Source: Rhodoluna sp. KAS3
GTDB lineage: Bacteria > Actinomycetota > Actinomycetes > Actinomycetales > Microbacteriaceae
Reading direction: 5' to 3'
Assembly (NCBI RefSeq): GCF_026000575.1
Contig: NZ_AP026910.1
Location: 1,178,001-1,242,000 of the forward strand
Length of the DNA: 64,000 nt
Shown here: piece after piece, positions 7,631 through 16,378 of the stretch
How the letters are laid out: the number at the start of each line of letters is the position of its first letter
How positions within the stretch are numbered: position 1 is the stretch's first letter
Translations under genes and position numbers: made by a program
Notes under the pieces: model-generated
What the model saw: the letters and a program-made list of their open reading frames with translations, nothing else
Told to the model about the DNA's origin: nothing
Databases searched by the model: none

Positions 7631-7707
7631 TTTTTCTTTCATAAATTTTGGAATTTGAGAAATAGATTCCACCAGCTGTCGGTTCGGATTAGAAAGTATT
7701 CCAAGAG

Positions 7708-7719
7708 TTTTCTAGAAAA
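7708..7719. promoter_or_regulatory. Palindrome upstream of the TetR gene, likely its own operator
   Basis: TTTTCTAGAAAA is a perfect 12-base palindrome 18 bases before the TetR ATG. TetR regulators commonly bind such palindromes at their own promoters. Assignment is by position only. Confidence 0.45.
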
Positions 7720-7737
7720 TCGCCGGAAGGTCTAACC

Positions 7738-8430
7738 ATGAGCCCGCAGAGTAAATCAGCCCCCGCTCCCGCTCCAAAGCAGGCGCGCGCTGTTGACACC
7801 ATTGCCTTGGTCCTTCAAGTCACCAATAAGTACCTGCTTAGCGGTGGCGAGGCTGCGGTTCGAGTTCAAGAGATTTCCAAGACGGCAAATGTGTCGATTG
7901 GTTCGATCTATCACCACTTCGGTGACCGCGATGGTCTAATTCGAGCCGCGTATGTTGAGCGTTTTCGCAACGCCATCCAAGATGACATTGAGCGCGTCAA
8001 GAGATTCATGGCCCGCATGCACAGTGCCAAAGAAATGGCCGAGCACTATGACGAAATGCTGGCTTTCCTAAACCACCACTTCGAGCAGTTTCCGGCCCGC
8101 GACCAGGCAACCACCATCGGCAGCACTACCGGTCGGCCGCCGCTGCGCGAAGCCATCATCGAAGTTCAGAGTGAACTAACCTCGAGCTTGGCCGAGGTTA
8201 TGCAGCTGCTGAAGGACCGCGGAATTTTGAAGCCTCACCTAGACCCTCGCGCGGCTGCCGTGCTGACTCTAGGCATGCTGCACGGTCGAGTGATTTCTGA
8301 GCTGGACCGCAACCCGGTAAACGACGAGTGCTGGAACACCGCATTTTTGACGGCGTTCAGCGGCCTATTTGTTGGCACAGATAGTTTGCCAATTTGGGGT
8401 CGACTAGCCAACGGTGTAGCGGCTAAGTAG
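7738..8430 (+). CDS. TetR family transcriptional regulator
   Basis: This 230-residue regulator has the TetR helix-turn-helix at about residues 40-70: VRVQEISKTANVSIGSIYHH followed by FGDRDGLI. The N-terminal 17 residues are a Pro/Ala-rich extension. The larger C-terminal domain should bind an effector that I cannot name. GGAAGG lies seven bases before ATG 7738. The upstream neighbour on the same strand is the aquaporin-type gene; a 12-base palindrome between them is the probable autoregulatory operator. It ends four bases before the converging proC stop, with no clear terminator. Confidence 0.87.
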   Translation: MSPQSKSAPAPAPKQARAVDTIALVLQVTNKYLLSGGEAAVRVQEISKTANVSIGSIYHHFGDRDGLIRAAYVERFRNAIQDDIERVKRFMARMHSAKEMAEHYDEMLAFLNHHFEQFPARDQATTIGSTTGRPPLREAIIEVQSELTSSLAEVMQLLKDRGILKPHLDPRAAAVLTLGMLHGRVISELDRNPVNDECWNTAFLTAFSGLFVGTDSLPIWGRLANGVAAK

Positions 8431-8434
8431 CCGG

Positions 8435-9265
8435 TTACTTTCCGGCGGCAATCTCCCGCGCACGGGCAAGAGCCGCGTCGGTGGCTTCGGCAAACATCCC
8501 GGCCAAGTCGGTTTGTTCCATCCTTGCAATTGCTCGCTCAGTGGTGCCGTTTGGGCTGGTTACCTGCTTGCGAAGGACATCTGGTGCCTTGCCCGAATCA
8601 ACCAAAAGTTCGGCCGCACCCAAGAAGGTCTCGTTGACCAAAAGCGCTGCATCTTCATCACTAAAACCCTGATGCTTGGCAGCCTTGGTCATTTGCTCAA
8701 TTAGGTAGAACACGTAGGCCGGGCCCGAGCCAGAGATTGTGCTCAGCGCATCAATCTTGCTCTCGTCGAGCACAAGGACTTTGCCCACCGTTTCAAAAAG
8801 CTCGCGGGTTACATCAACCGCCCAGTCGGTAGCTCGCTCACCAGCTGCAACACCGGTGACCGCGCGGCCAACAATCGCAGGTGTGTTTGGCATGGCCCTG
8901 ACCACACCAACATCCTCAGGCAGCACTGCCTCCATTGAGGCTGTGGTTGTGCCGGCGGCAACGCTGATCACGAGCGCGTTGTCGTTGAGTGAGTCGGCAA
9001 CGTCTGCCAAGACCTCAAGCACATAGGCCGGCTTAACCCCGATCAAAACCACATCAGCCCCAGCAACCGCCATTTGATTGGCGTCATCGCCGTTTTCAAG
9101 CGCAAAACTGAGGACACCCAGCTCTTCAGCCAGGCGCTCGGCGCTATCGGTGCTCTTGGTGCTTACCGAAATCTGACTTGGATCAAAGCCTGACTTCAAC
9201 AGACCTGACAAGATTGCGCCGCCCATTGAGCCGGTGCCGAGAATTGCGATTCTTTTGATGTCCAC
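8435..9265 (-). CDS. proC: Pyrroline-5-carboxylate reductase
   Basis: ProC makes the last step of proline synthesis, NAD(P)H-dependent reduction of 1-pyrroline-5-carboxylate. The Rossmann motif ILGTGSMGGAILSGL is at the N-terminus. The family signature follows near residue 175 (TISGSGPAYVFYLIEQM), with the C-terminal helical dimer domain after it (QVTSPNGTTERAI). Two GTG starts are possible, at 9271 and 9265. I prefer 9265 because TAAACT lies exactly six bases before it, as for other leaderless genes here, giving 276 residues. It diverges from radA. Confidence 0.92.
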   Translation of the reverse strand: MDIKRIAILGTGSMGGAILSGLLKSGFDPSQISVSTKSTDSAERLAEELGVLSFALENGDDANQMAVAGADVVLIGVKPAYVLEVLADVADSLNDNALVISVAAGTTTASMEAVLPEDVGVVRAMPNTPAIVGRAVTGVAAGERATDWAVDVTRELFETVGKVLVLDESKIDALSTISGSGPAYVFYLIEQMTKAAKHQGFSDEDAALLVNETFLGAAELLVDSGKAPDVLRKQVTSPNGTTERAIARMEQTDLAGMFAEATDAALARAREIAAGK

Positions 9266-9271
9266 AGACAC

Positions 9272-9277
9272 AGTTTA
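9272..9277 (-). promoter_or_regulatory. -10 box of a leaderless promoter (proC)
   Basis: TAAACT on the minus strand, six bases before the GTG at 9265. No ribosome-binding site is present. This spacing decides the start over GTG 9271. Confidence 0.6.
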
Positions 9278-9305
9278 GGCGAGCCCGATTGTCAGTATGG
9301 CTTGG

Positions 9306-9311
9306 TAGTTT
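9306..9311 (+). promoter_or_regulatory. -10 box of a leaderless promoter (radA)
   Basis: TAGTTT, six bases before the ATG at 9318. The proC -10 box lies 28 bases away on the other strand, so the two promoters are back to back. Confidence 0.6.
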
Positions 9312-9317
9312 TGAGGT

Positions 9318-10652
9318 ATGTCTGCCGCCAAAGCCACCTTTACCTGTACCGAGTGCGGCTGGAGCACCCCCAAGTGGGTTGGCCGCTGCGGCGAGTGCCA
9401 AGCTTGGGACACAATGCAAGAGGGCAAGCCGGGTGGCGGGCGCGGCTTGGGCACGGTTCGCAACGTTCGTGCCGTGGCCATTGTTGGCTCTTCAGCCGCA
9501 AAACCCATCACCGATGTCAGCACTGAGCGCGTCACTGCTTGGTCTACTCAGGTTGGCGAATTCGACCGCGTTCTTGGCGGCGGCTTGGTTCCAGGCGCGG
9601 TTGTTTTACTCTCTGGTGAACCTGGGGTTGGCAAGAGCACCCTGCTGCTTGAGGTTGCGGCAAATACTGCCAAGTCTGGCAAGCGCGTGCTCTATGTCAG
9701 CGGCGAAGAATCGGTGGGGCAAATTCGCCTACGCGCCGAGCGCACCGGTGCCATGAGCGATAGCCTTTTCATCGCCAGCGAGACCGACCTGTCGACCGTA
9801 CTCGGGCAAATTGACGCAATTGCGCCCGAGCTATTGGTTGTTGACTCTGTGCAAACAATTGCCGCTGCCGAGATCGACGGAGCCGCCGGAATGCCTTCTC
9901 AGATTCGCGAGGTAGCGGCCAATCTAATCCGTGTGGCCAAAGAGCGGGCGCTGCCGGTTATTTTGGTTGGTCACGTGACCAAGGACGGCAACATCGCGGG
10001 CCCGCGTGCCCTGGAACACCTGGTTGACGTTGTTTGCCACTTTGAAGGCGATCGCCAGACATCGCTGCGCTTTGTGCGCAGCATGAAGAACCGCTTTGGT
10101 CCGACCGATGAGGTTGGCTGTTTTGAAATGACCGGCGAGGGCATTGCTGAAGTAGCCGACCCGAGCGGGCTTTTCTTGTCCCGCGGAGACGCCCCAGTGT
10201 CGGGCACCTGCGTCACAGTTACCGTTGAGGGCAAGCGGCCACTAATTGCCGAGGTTCAGGCGCTGGTAGTGAAGTCATCGACACCCCAACCGCGCCGAGT
10301 AACCAACGGAGTGGACTCTGCTCGCGTGGCCATGTTGCTTGCCGTGCTTGAGCGCCGAGCTGGGCTGAGAGTCGGCGACATGGACGTTTACGTCTCAACA
10401 GTTGGTGGCGTGCGCCTAACCGAGCCGGCATCAGACCTAGCCATCGCTTTGGCAATTGCCTCTGCGGTTCAAGACAAGCCAATTGCCCACAACCTGGTTG
10501 CATTTGGTGAGATCTCGCTGGCCGGCGAGATTCGTAAAGTCTCAAACGCCAAAGTTCGGGCCAATGAGGCCACTCGACTCGGATTTATTCGGTCGGTTGA
10601 CTCTGGCGTCGGCGACCTACGCGCTGCGCTCAGCCTTGGACTGAACTGGTAG
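9318..10652 (+). CDS. radA: DNA repair protein RadA (branch-migration ATPase)
   Basis: RadA is a RecA-related hexameric helicase that extends D-loops during recombination. The 444-residue protein has all expected parts in order: a four-cysteine zinc finger (CTECGWSTPKWVGRCGEC, residues 10-27), Walker A (GEPGVGKSTLLLEV), Walker B (ELLVVDSVQT), the RadA-specific KNRFG motif (MKNRFGPTDEVGCF), and a C-terminal Lon-protease-like domain (SDLAIALAIAS). The ATG follows a TAGTTT box by six bases with no Shine-Dalgarno. Its last 23 bases overlap the 3' end of the converging xylulokinase gene, which is the edge of the sugar-alcohol island. Confidence 0.95.
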   Translation: MSAAKATFTCTECGWSTPKWVGRCGECQAWDTMQEGKPGGGRGLGTVRNVRAVAIVGSSAAKPITDVSTERVTAWSTQVGEFDRVLGGGLVPGAVVLLSGEPGVGKSTLLLEVAANTAKSGKRVLYVSGEESVGQIRLRAERTGAMSDSLFIASETDLSTVLGQIDAIAPELLVVDSVQTIAAAEIDGAAGMPSQIREVAANLIRVAKERALPVILVGHVTKDGNIAGPRALEHLVDVVCHFEGDRQTSLRFVRSMKNRFGPTDEVGCFEMTGEGIAEVADPSGLFLSRGDAPVSGTCVTVTVEGKRPLIAEVQALVVKSSTPQPRRVTNGVDSARVAMLLAVLERRAGLRVGDMDVYVSTVGGVRLTEPASDLAIALAIASAVQDKPIAHNLVAFGEISLAGEIRKVSNAKVRANEATRLGFIRSVDSGVGDLRAALSLGLNW

Positions 10653-12039
10653 CTTCTTCATATTGAAGTCGCACTTTTGGGGCGATGTCCGGCACCAGCT
10701 CGTCGGCCAATTCAATTGGCCATTCAGGTGGAATGCCTGTAAGAACCCAGGCAGCTTGTGCCGCTGCCCCCTCGGCGACATATTCCGAGACTCTAGGAAT
10801 CACAATTGGGTAATCAAACAAAGTAGTGGCAACCTTTTTTACCGCTTGATTTTGCGAACCACCTCCAATGAGGAATATTCGTTGAACTTCAACTCCCTGT
10901 GCGCATAAAGCATCAAGTCCAAATGCAAGCCCGCACAGCATCCCTTCTACATAGGCCCGTGCCAAATTTTGACGTGTTGTGGATTCCAATGACATGCCGT
11001 GTAGACGCGCCTTGGCCTGAGGAAGATTGGGCGTTCTTTCTCCCTCAAAATACGGAACTAGCACAAGACCAGAGGCTCCGGGCTGCGCTGAAAGCGCTAG
11101 GGTACTGAGCTCGTCGAAATCCACGCCGAGCAAATCGGCGCCATTCTTTAGGACACGTGCCGCGTTCAGGGTGACCCCAATAGACAAGAAACTTCCGGCG
11201 GCGTCTGCAAAGCCAGCAATCATGCCCGACTCATCCTGCGCCTGGCGTTTGGTAATCGCGAAGACGGTACCGCTAGTGCCAATTGATATCGCTACGTCAC
11301 CGGGCGTCATATTCAAACCCAGCGCCGCACCCGCGTTATCTCCGGCACCAGGTCCGTAAATACGTCCTGCTTGGTCAGTTCCAACCTGCCCACCCGGAGC
11401 AACCAAACGAGGCAGGGCCGCTTGGTGCCCCAGGGCTGCCTCGAAAAGTTCGGTGTCATAAGCGTTCGTTCTCGAGTTGAAGTAACCAGTTCCCGAGGCG
11501 TCAGACCGATCCGTCGCCAACTCGGCAAAGTCGGGCCCCAATTCAGATTGCCCCTCGGGACCAAAGCCTCTCATACGCCACGTGAGCCAATCATGCGGCA
11601 AGGCGACCGCCGCGACTCTTGAGGCCAGCTCAGGTTCGTTGTCTCTAAGCCATCTCAGCTTTGAGATAGTGAACGAAGCTACAGGGACGGACCCGGTGGC
11701 CTCGACAAACCTTGATCGACCAAGCTCGGCTATCAGATCGTCGGCACTTGACGCACTTCGAGTGTCATTCCACAGCAGGGCTGGCCTTACGACCCGCCCC
11801 AGCGAGTCAAGAGCAACGAGTCCATGTTGCTGAGCGGCAATTGAAATCGCTGAAACGTCTTCGAGGCCGCCGGCTCTGTCAATGGCAGCCTCTAGTGCCG
11901 ACAACCATGCTTCTGGATCAACCTCAGTACCCTCGGGGTGCGAAGCAGAACCGGTGCGAACAATTGCTCCGGAACTCAAATCCCTAATGACTACCTTGCA
12001 CGATTGGGTCGACGAATCTACCCCGGCAACAAGAGCCAT
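10630..12039 (-). CDS. xylB: Xylulokinase (FGGY carbohydrate kinase)
   Basis: This FGGY-family kinase of 469 residues most resembles XylB, which phosphorylates D-xylulose to xylulose 5-phosphate for the pentose phosphate pathway. Key segments are the N-terminal phosphate-binding GVDSSTQSCKVVI, the substrate region ISIAAQQHGLVALD, and the C-terminal ATP-binding IFLIGGGSQNQAVKK. It is the last gene of the polyol operon, two bases after the dehydrogenase stop. Its end overlaps radA by 23 bases. A kinase for xylulose, and no fructokinase here, suggests pentitols as substrates of the operon; that is inference. Confidence 0.88.
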   Translation of the reverse strand: MALVAGVDSSTQSCKVVIRDLSSGAIVRTGSASHPEGTEVDPEAWLSALEAAIDRAGGLEDVSAISIAAQQHGLVALDSLGRVVRPALLWNDTRSASSADDLIAELGRSRFVEATGSVPVASFTISKLRWLRDNEPELASRVAAVALPHDWLTWRMRGFGPEGQSELGPDFAELATDRSDASGTGYFNSRTNAYDTELFEAALGHQAALPRLVAPGGQVGTDQAGRIYGPGAGDNAGAALGLNMTPGDVAISIGTSGTVFAITKRQAQDESGMIAGFADAAGSFLSIGVTLNAARVLKNGADLLGVDFDELSTLALSAQPGASGLVLVPYFEGERTPNLPQAKARLHGMSLESTTRQNLARAYVEGMLCGLAFGLDALCAQGVEVQRIFLIGGGSQNQAVKKVATTLFDYPIVIPRVSEYVAEGAAAQAAWVLTGIPPEWPIELADELVPDIAPKVRLQYEEATSSVQG

Positions 12040-12041
12040 GG

Positions 12042-13058
12042 CTATAGCCCCGGCTGAACCATAGCCTTCATTGACCCGGCTAATTTGCCAGCATTCAATG
12101 CAGACTCAACCTCATCAAGCCCAAACTTGTGAGTTACAAGAACATCTAAATCAACTTTTCCAGTCGCCACCAATTCGATTCCAGTTGGCCACGTGTTGGC
12201 GTATCGAAAAACACCCGTCACCCAAATCTCATTGTTCTGGATGTGCGAAACCGGCAGAACCATATCCTCAGCCCCTAAGCCGACTAGCAGAACATGTCCG
12301 GCGGGACCGACAGCCTTGATGCCTGAGTAAACCGCCTGAGCAACACCGGAGGCGTCCACAAAAGCGTTTACACCGAGTCCCTCAACATTTTCAATCCTCG
12401 GATCAATTGCTCGGGTTGCACCGTGGTTCAGCGCAAAGTCTCGGCGATCTTCAGCAATGTCGGTGATAACTACCTCAGCAGCCCCGAAGGCACGAGCCAC
12501 TTGCGCCATAATTACACCGATTGGACCGGCACCGGCGATGAGCACACGGCTACCAGCTTTTATCTCAGCTTTTTGGGCAGCCCATACACATACCGATAGT
12601 GGCTCTATAAGGGCTGCCGCTTCAAACGACACGTTGTCAGGAATCGGAAATGCGAATCTGGATTGAATTTTCACATACTCGGCGAACCCGCCATCGATGG
12701 GCGGGGTGGCGTAAAACTCCATTTGCGGGCACAAATTGTAGCGACCCGCAAGACACTGCTCACACTTATCGCAAGGTCGCTGAGGCTCTACGGCTACTCG
12801 TTGTCCGATTCGGGAACTATCCACTGAGGCACCGACGGCAGTTATCGTTCCAGATAGTTCGTGCCCGAGGATAAGGGGTTTTTCAACAACGTACGGACCG
12901 ATTTTTCCGTGTTGGAAGTAGTGGACATCACTACCACAAACGCCTACAGCCGCGACCTTTACAAGGACTTCGTCTGCGTCCAACTCAGGCACGTCAATCT
13001 GTTTAACGACCAATTCTCCCTGCTTTAATAGGAACGAGGCTCGCATGGTAGCAGTCAA
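12042..13058 (-). CDS. Zinc-dependent polyol dehydrogenase (sorbitol/xylitol dehydrogenase type)
   Basis: This medium-chain zinc alcohol dehydrogenase of the sorbitol dehydrogenase group has the catalytic zinc region GVCGSDVHYFQHG and GHELSGTITAVG, four structural-zinc cysteines (CDKCEQCLAGRYNLC), and a Rossmann motif (VLIAGAGPIGVIMAQ). Family members oxidise sorbitol to fructose or xylitol to xylulose; the nearby xylulokinase favours the second. I chose TTG 13058, which has GGAG six bases upstream, giving 338 residues. A longer frame to 13094 would run into the preceding gene. It lies between the mannitol-type dehydrogenase and xylB in one operon. Confidence 0.85.
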   Translation of the reverse strand: MTATMRASFLLKQGELVVKQIDVPELDADEVLVKVAAVGVCGSDVHYFQHGKIGPYVVEKPLILGHELSGTITAVGASVDSSRIGQRVAVEPQRPCDKCEQCLAGRYNLCPQMEFYATPPIDGGFAEYVKIQSRFAFPIPDNVSFEAAALIEPLSVCVWAAQKAEIKAGSRVLIAGAGPIGVIMAQVARAFGAAEVVITDIAEDRRDFALNHGATRAIDPRIENVEGLGVNAFVDASGVAQAVYSGIKAVGPAGHVLLVGLGAEDMVLPVSHIQNNEIWVTGVFRYANTWPTGIELVATGKVDLDVLVTHKFGLDEVESALNAGKLAGSMKAMVQPGL

Positions 13059-13074
13059 TTTATTCTCCAGATCT

Positions 13075-14547
13075 TTACTTTGAGATTGCCACAACGGTCG
13101 CGTGCGCCCCGTTGGTGTGCAGCGATGATAGGGCGGCCAAATACGGCTCGGTAAACTTTGGGTTGTCGACTAGATCGCCGAAGAGTTCGCGGTTTTCAAT
13201 AAATGCGAGCGGGTGAACTCGTTGCGATTGCGCGATTGGTACAAGAACATCTTTCAAAGGGTCGACAACGTTAATCGGCTCACCCTGTTCATCGACGGCC
13301 TCCGCGTACCTTGCCCAGCTAGCAACAATTGCTGCTGACAGTGCGACATCACCACCTTGGGCCAAACGTTCATGAATGACTGGAACCAACCATTTAGGAA
13401 TTCGGTCTGATGATTCAGCACAAAGCCGGGCAAGCGTGTCTTTCACTTCCGGGTTGGAAAAACGCTCGATTAGTTTGTGTCGGTAAGCATCCAAATCAAC
13501 ACCAGGCACTGGCAGGAGTGTTGGCGTTGCCTCCTCAACCATGTACTTCATCAAGAACTGGGCAATTGCCGGATCGGACGTTGCCTCGTGCGCATAACGG
13601 TAACCGCTGAGGTAACCGAAGTATGTCAATCCTTGGTGGCTGGCATTTAGAAGTCTGAGTTTCATAAGTTCATATGGCATAACGTCTTGCACCATTTGCA
13701 CATCGACCTCCTCTAGAGGGGGTCGACCCAATGGAAACTCATCTTCTACAACCCATTGGAAAAAAGGTTCCGCCACGACGGGCCAGTGGTCCTCGAGACC
13801 CAGCGTCTCTGCGACTTCAACTACATCCTCTGGCGCGGTCACTGGAGTTATTCGGTCCACCATTGAGTTGGGAAAACGAACAAACTCTTCGATCCATGAC
13901 CCTAGGTCGGGATCCTTCAAGTTTGCGAATGCCGTGAACATCCTCTTGGCAACGTCACCATTTGCTTGAATGTTGTCGCAGGACTGAACTGTGAACGGCG
14001 CAAGGCCTCGTTCACGCCTCAAACGCAACCCCTCGGTTACAAATCCAAAGACTGTTGATGGTTCAGAATTTGGTGCCAGCTCTGCAGCTATTGCGGCTGT
14101 CTTTGCGTCGAACTCACCTGTGACTCGGTCAAAGTTGTAGCCCCCTTCAGTGATCGTGAGTGAAACGATCTTTGTATCGGGACTTGCCAACTTTTCTAGG
14201 AGCCCGGTCGGATTTTCCGGAGCGAATATGTACTCAGTAATGCTGCCAATCACAGACACGTGACGCTGACCATCTGGGTGCTTGAGCACAAGAGTGAAGA
14301 GACAATCCTGCTCTGCAAAAACATCACGCATTCGACGGTCATGCTCGAGCAGCCCTACGCCGCAAATGGCCCAGTCCTTGGCCTTGCCCTGATTCAGCAA
14401 CCGATCGATTGACATTGCCATGTGAGCCCGGTGGAATCCGCCGACGCCAAAGTGAACAATGCCAGTTTTCAAATTAGAACGGTCATACGTTGGGGTCTGA
14501 ACCGTGGCTGGCACGGCCGGCAGGTTTGCCTGGTTTAGACGATCCAT
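13075..14547 (-). CDS. Long-chain mannitol/arabitol dehydrogenase
   Basis: This 490-residue enzyme belongs to the polyol-specific long-chain dehydrogenase family (mannitol 2-dehydrogenase, D-arabinitol 4-dehydrogenase, fructuronate reductase). The Rossmann segment is IVHFGVGGFHRAHMA. The catalytic Lys-Asn-His set appears in MKLRLLNASHQGLTYFGY. ATG 14547, three bases after the permease stop, gives the usual family length; the longer frame to 14604 would overlap the permease gene. The product would be fructose from mannitol or D-xylulose from D-arabitol. Given xylB in the same operon and no fructokinase, arabitol is a real option, but sequence reading alone cannot decide. Confidence 0.87.
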   Translation of the reverse strand: MDRLNQANLPAVPATVQTPTYDRSNLKTGIVHFGVGGFHRAHMAMSIDRLLNQGKAKDWAICGVGLLEHDRRMRDVFAEQDCLFTLVLKHPDGQRHVSVIGSITEYIFAPENPTGLLEKLASPDTKIVSLTITEGGYNFDRVTGEFDAKTAAIAAELAPNSEPSTVFGFVTEGLRLRRERGLAPFTVQSCDNIQANGDVAKRMFTAFANLKDPDLGSWIEEFVRFPNSMVDRITPVTAPEDVVEVAETLGLEDHWPVVAEPFFQWVVEDEFPLGRPPLEEVDVQMVQDVMPYELMKLRLLNASHQGLTYFGYLSGYRYAHEATSDPAIAQFLMKYMVEEATPTLLPVPGVDLDAYRHKLIERFSNPEVKDTLARLCAESSDRIPKWLVPVIHERLAQGGDVALSAAIVASWARYAEAVDEQGEPINVVDPLKDVLVPIAQSQRVHPLAFIENRELFGDLVDNPKFTEPYLAALSSLHTNGAHATVVAISK

Positions 14548-14549
14548 AC

Positions 14550-15362
14550 TTACTTCACAGCTCCCATGGCAAGACCTCGGACCAACTGCTTCTGTGCAAT
14601 CCAACCAGCAATCAAAACTGGTAGGGCTGCGACCATTGCGGCGGCTGACAAAACACCCAAGAATAGCCCTCTTCCATCAACAAAAGAGGCAAGGAATGGT
14701 GGTGCCGTTTTGGCATCAGAGGTTGTCAACAATGTGGCTAGAAAGTACTCATTCCAGGAGAAAATGAAACAGATCAGAGCCACGGCCGCAATGCCCGGCA
14801 GCACAATTGGTAGAACTATCCGAACAAGCTCCGTTCTGAAATTTGCGCCGTCAATTTGGGCTGCTTCAACTATTTCCAAGGGAACTTCGTTGAAGAATGA
14901 ACGCATCATCCAGATTGCAATAGGAAGATTCATGGCTGCGTAAACCAGGGACAACGCGTTGATGTTGTCCAGCATGCCGATGCTTTTGAAAATCATGTAC
15001 AGCGGCAAAAGTGATGCGGCAGCGGGCATAAATCTCGTTGAGATGAAAAAGAACAGTGCATCTTTAACGCTCTTGATCGGGCGAATTGAAAGCGCGTACG
15101 CACCTGGAATGGCGAGGACCAGGACTATGAGCGTTGAAAGAACACTGGACGTAATCGAATTGGTGAGGTAATCCATCATTCCGCGGTCCATAAGTTTCTG
15201 AAAACCTGAAAGATCCGGTTCGAAAACGAAAGTTGGTGGGATTGCCGAGGCATCCTGCTCACTCTTGAAAGCGTTCAGGAACATCCAGAAGACTGGGAAA
15301 AAGAACATCAAAACGATTACCCAAGTAGCCGCGGTAACCAAAGAACCCTTGAGCTGACGCAT
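14550..15362 (-). CDS. Carbohydrate ABC transporter permease (MalG type)
   Basis: This is the inner-membrane permease of a CUT1-family sugar importer: 270 residues, about six helices, and the EAA loop that contacts the ATPase (EIVEAAQIDGANFRTELVRI, then LPIVLPG). Its first base overlaps the other permease's stop (TAATG), so the two are coupled. The set (binding protein, MalF-type, MalG-type, polyol dehydrogenases) resembles polyol importers such as SmoEFG/MtlEFG. No ATPase gene is in the cluster, so a shared MsiK-type ATPase elsewhere in the genome is likely, as in other actinobacteria. Confidence 0.88.
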   Translation of the reverse strand: MRQLKGSLVTAATWVIVLMFFFPVFWMFLNAFKSEQDASAIPPTFVFEPDLSGFQKLMDRGMMDYLTNSITSSVLSTLIVLVLAIPGAYALSIRPIKSVKDALFFFISTRFMPAAASLLPLYMIFKSIGMLDNINALSLVYAAMNLPIAIWMMRSFFNEVPLEIVEAAQIDGANFRTELVRIVLPIVLPGIAAVALICFIFSWNEYFLATLLTTSDAKTAPPFLASFVDGRGLFLGVLSAAAMVAALPVLIAGWIAQKQLVRGLAMGAVK

Positions 15363-16282
15363 TAGCGCTGGCCTCCATCCATGAACACTTTGAACAAGTT
15401 TTTGAGAGCGAGAGTTGCCACAACAATCGTTAGTAGTACCGTCACGACGCCGTAGGCAGCCGCCTCACCGACATTTAGCCCGACGAAGGCACGTTCGTAA
15501 AGAAGGTATGACAGCGTTTTAGTTCCGCCTGTGCCTTTGGTCATTATGGCGATCGGGTCAAAAACCTGGAGCAACATAATTGTTCCCAGCAGCACAGCGA
15601 TTTCTACGTACTGCCTCAAGTGCGGGAGAGTTATCCACTGGAAGGTGCGCCATGCGCCTGCACCGTCAACAGCTGCCGCCTCCAAAACCTCGCGGCTTTG
15701 GCTTTGAAGTCCGGCTAGAAGGATCAACATCATGAACGGGGTGTACTGCCACGTCAACATAATGACAACGGTCATAAATGGTAGGTCTGTTGTCCACTCA
15801 ATCGGCTTCATACCGAGTGTCTGAGAGACCCAACTCAAGATGCCGACATTGTTGTCAAACATCGAGTACTTCCAAATCAAGGAAGCTGCTGCTGGCATGA
15901 GCAGAAACGGAGTGATTAGCAGTGTTCGTGCCAGTGCCTGCCCGCGAAACTTTCGGTCAAGAAGCACTGCGAGCAACAAGCCGAGAATCACCGAGAGGAT
16001 GACCGATAGCGATGTGATTCCGACGGTGGAAAGCGTGGCCGGGAGAAGGTCTCCCTTTTCAAATACAGAGAAATAGTTTTTGAACCAGACGAATTCGATT
16101 TCCGTCGGTTTCAGAAGGTTCCAGTTGAGAGTTGAGAAGTAGATGGTCACCAGAAAAGGAATCTGAGTGAGGATAATGCTGAACAAAAGCGCCGGCAGGA
16201 TAAGCGCGCGCGATAGGCGCACCTTCTTGTTGTCTGTCTTTTGTTTTGCAACCGCAACCGACTGGTTTGCTTTTGCTGCCAT
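15362..16282 (-). CDS. Carbohydrate ABC transporter permease (MalF type)
   Basis: This 306-residue membrane permease is the partner of the MalG-type gene. An N-terminal basic stretch (KQKTDNKKVRLSRALILPAL) leads into about six helices. The EAA loop is LEAAAVDGAGAWRTFQWITL. It is separated from the binding-protein gene by about 96 bases containing a 12-base-pair hairpin, which may lower expression of the permeases relative to the binding protein. The solute (a polyol) is inferred from neighbouring dehydrogenases. Confidence 0.88.
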   Translation of the reverse strand: MAAKANQSVAVAKQKTDNKKVRLSRALILPALLFSIILTQIPFLVTIYFSTLNWNLLKPTEIEFVWFKNYFSVFEKGDLLPATLSTVGITSLSVILSVILGLLLAVLLDRKFRGQALARTLLITPFLLMPAAASLIWKYSMFDNNVGILSWVSQTLGMKPIEWTTDLPFMTVVIMLTWQYTPFMMLILLAGLQSQSREVLEAAAVDGAGAWRTFQWITLPHLRQYVEIAVLLGTIMLLQVFDPIAIMTKGTGGTKTLSYLLYERAFVGLNVGEAAAYGVVTVLLTIVVATLALKNLFKVFMDGGQR

Positions 16283-16326
16283 CTTTGGGACTTCCTTGTC
16301 TGGAATCTAATTTAATGGTGAGGATA

Positions 16327-16361
16327 CCCGGGGTTGACCACTCATCAGAGTCAACCCCGGG
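16327..16361 (-). terminator. Strong hairpin between binding-protein and permease genes, probably attenuating or mRNA-stabilising
   Basis: CCCGGGGTTGAC and GTCAACCCCGGG are perfect 12-base arms around an 11-base loop. No T-run follows on the minus strand, so it is not a full intrinsic terminator. In importer operons such hairpins often protect the upstream binding-protein mRNA or cause partial termination. Confidence 0.6.
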
Positions 16362-16378
16362 CCCCCTATTGTTTCTTG

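Noticed and set aside
10219-10545. Minus-strand frame inside radA
   Set aside because: It lies opposite the conserved Lon-like domain of radA and has no recognisable features.
13058-13094. Longer start of the zinc polyol dehydrogenase
   Set aside because: It would overlap the preceding dehydrogenase gene and lacks a ribosome-binding site, while TTG 13058 has GGAG at six bases.
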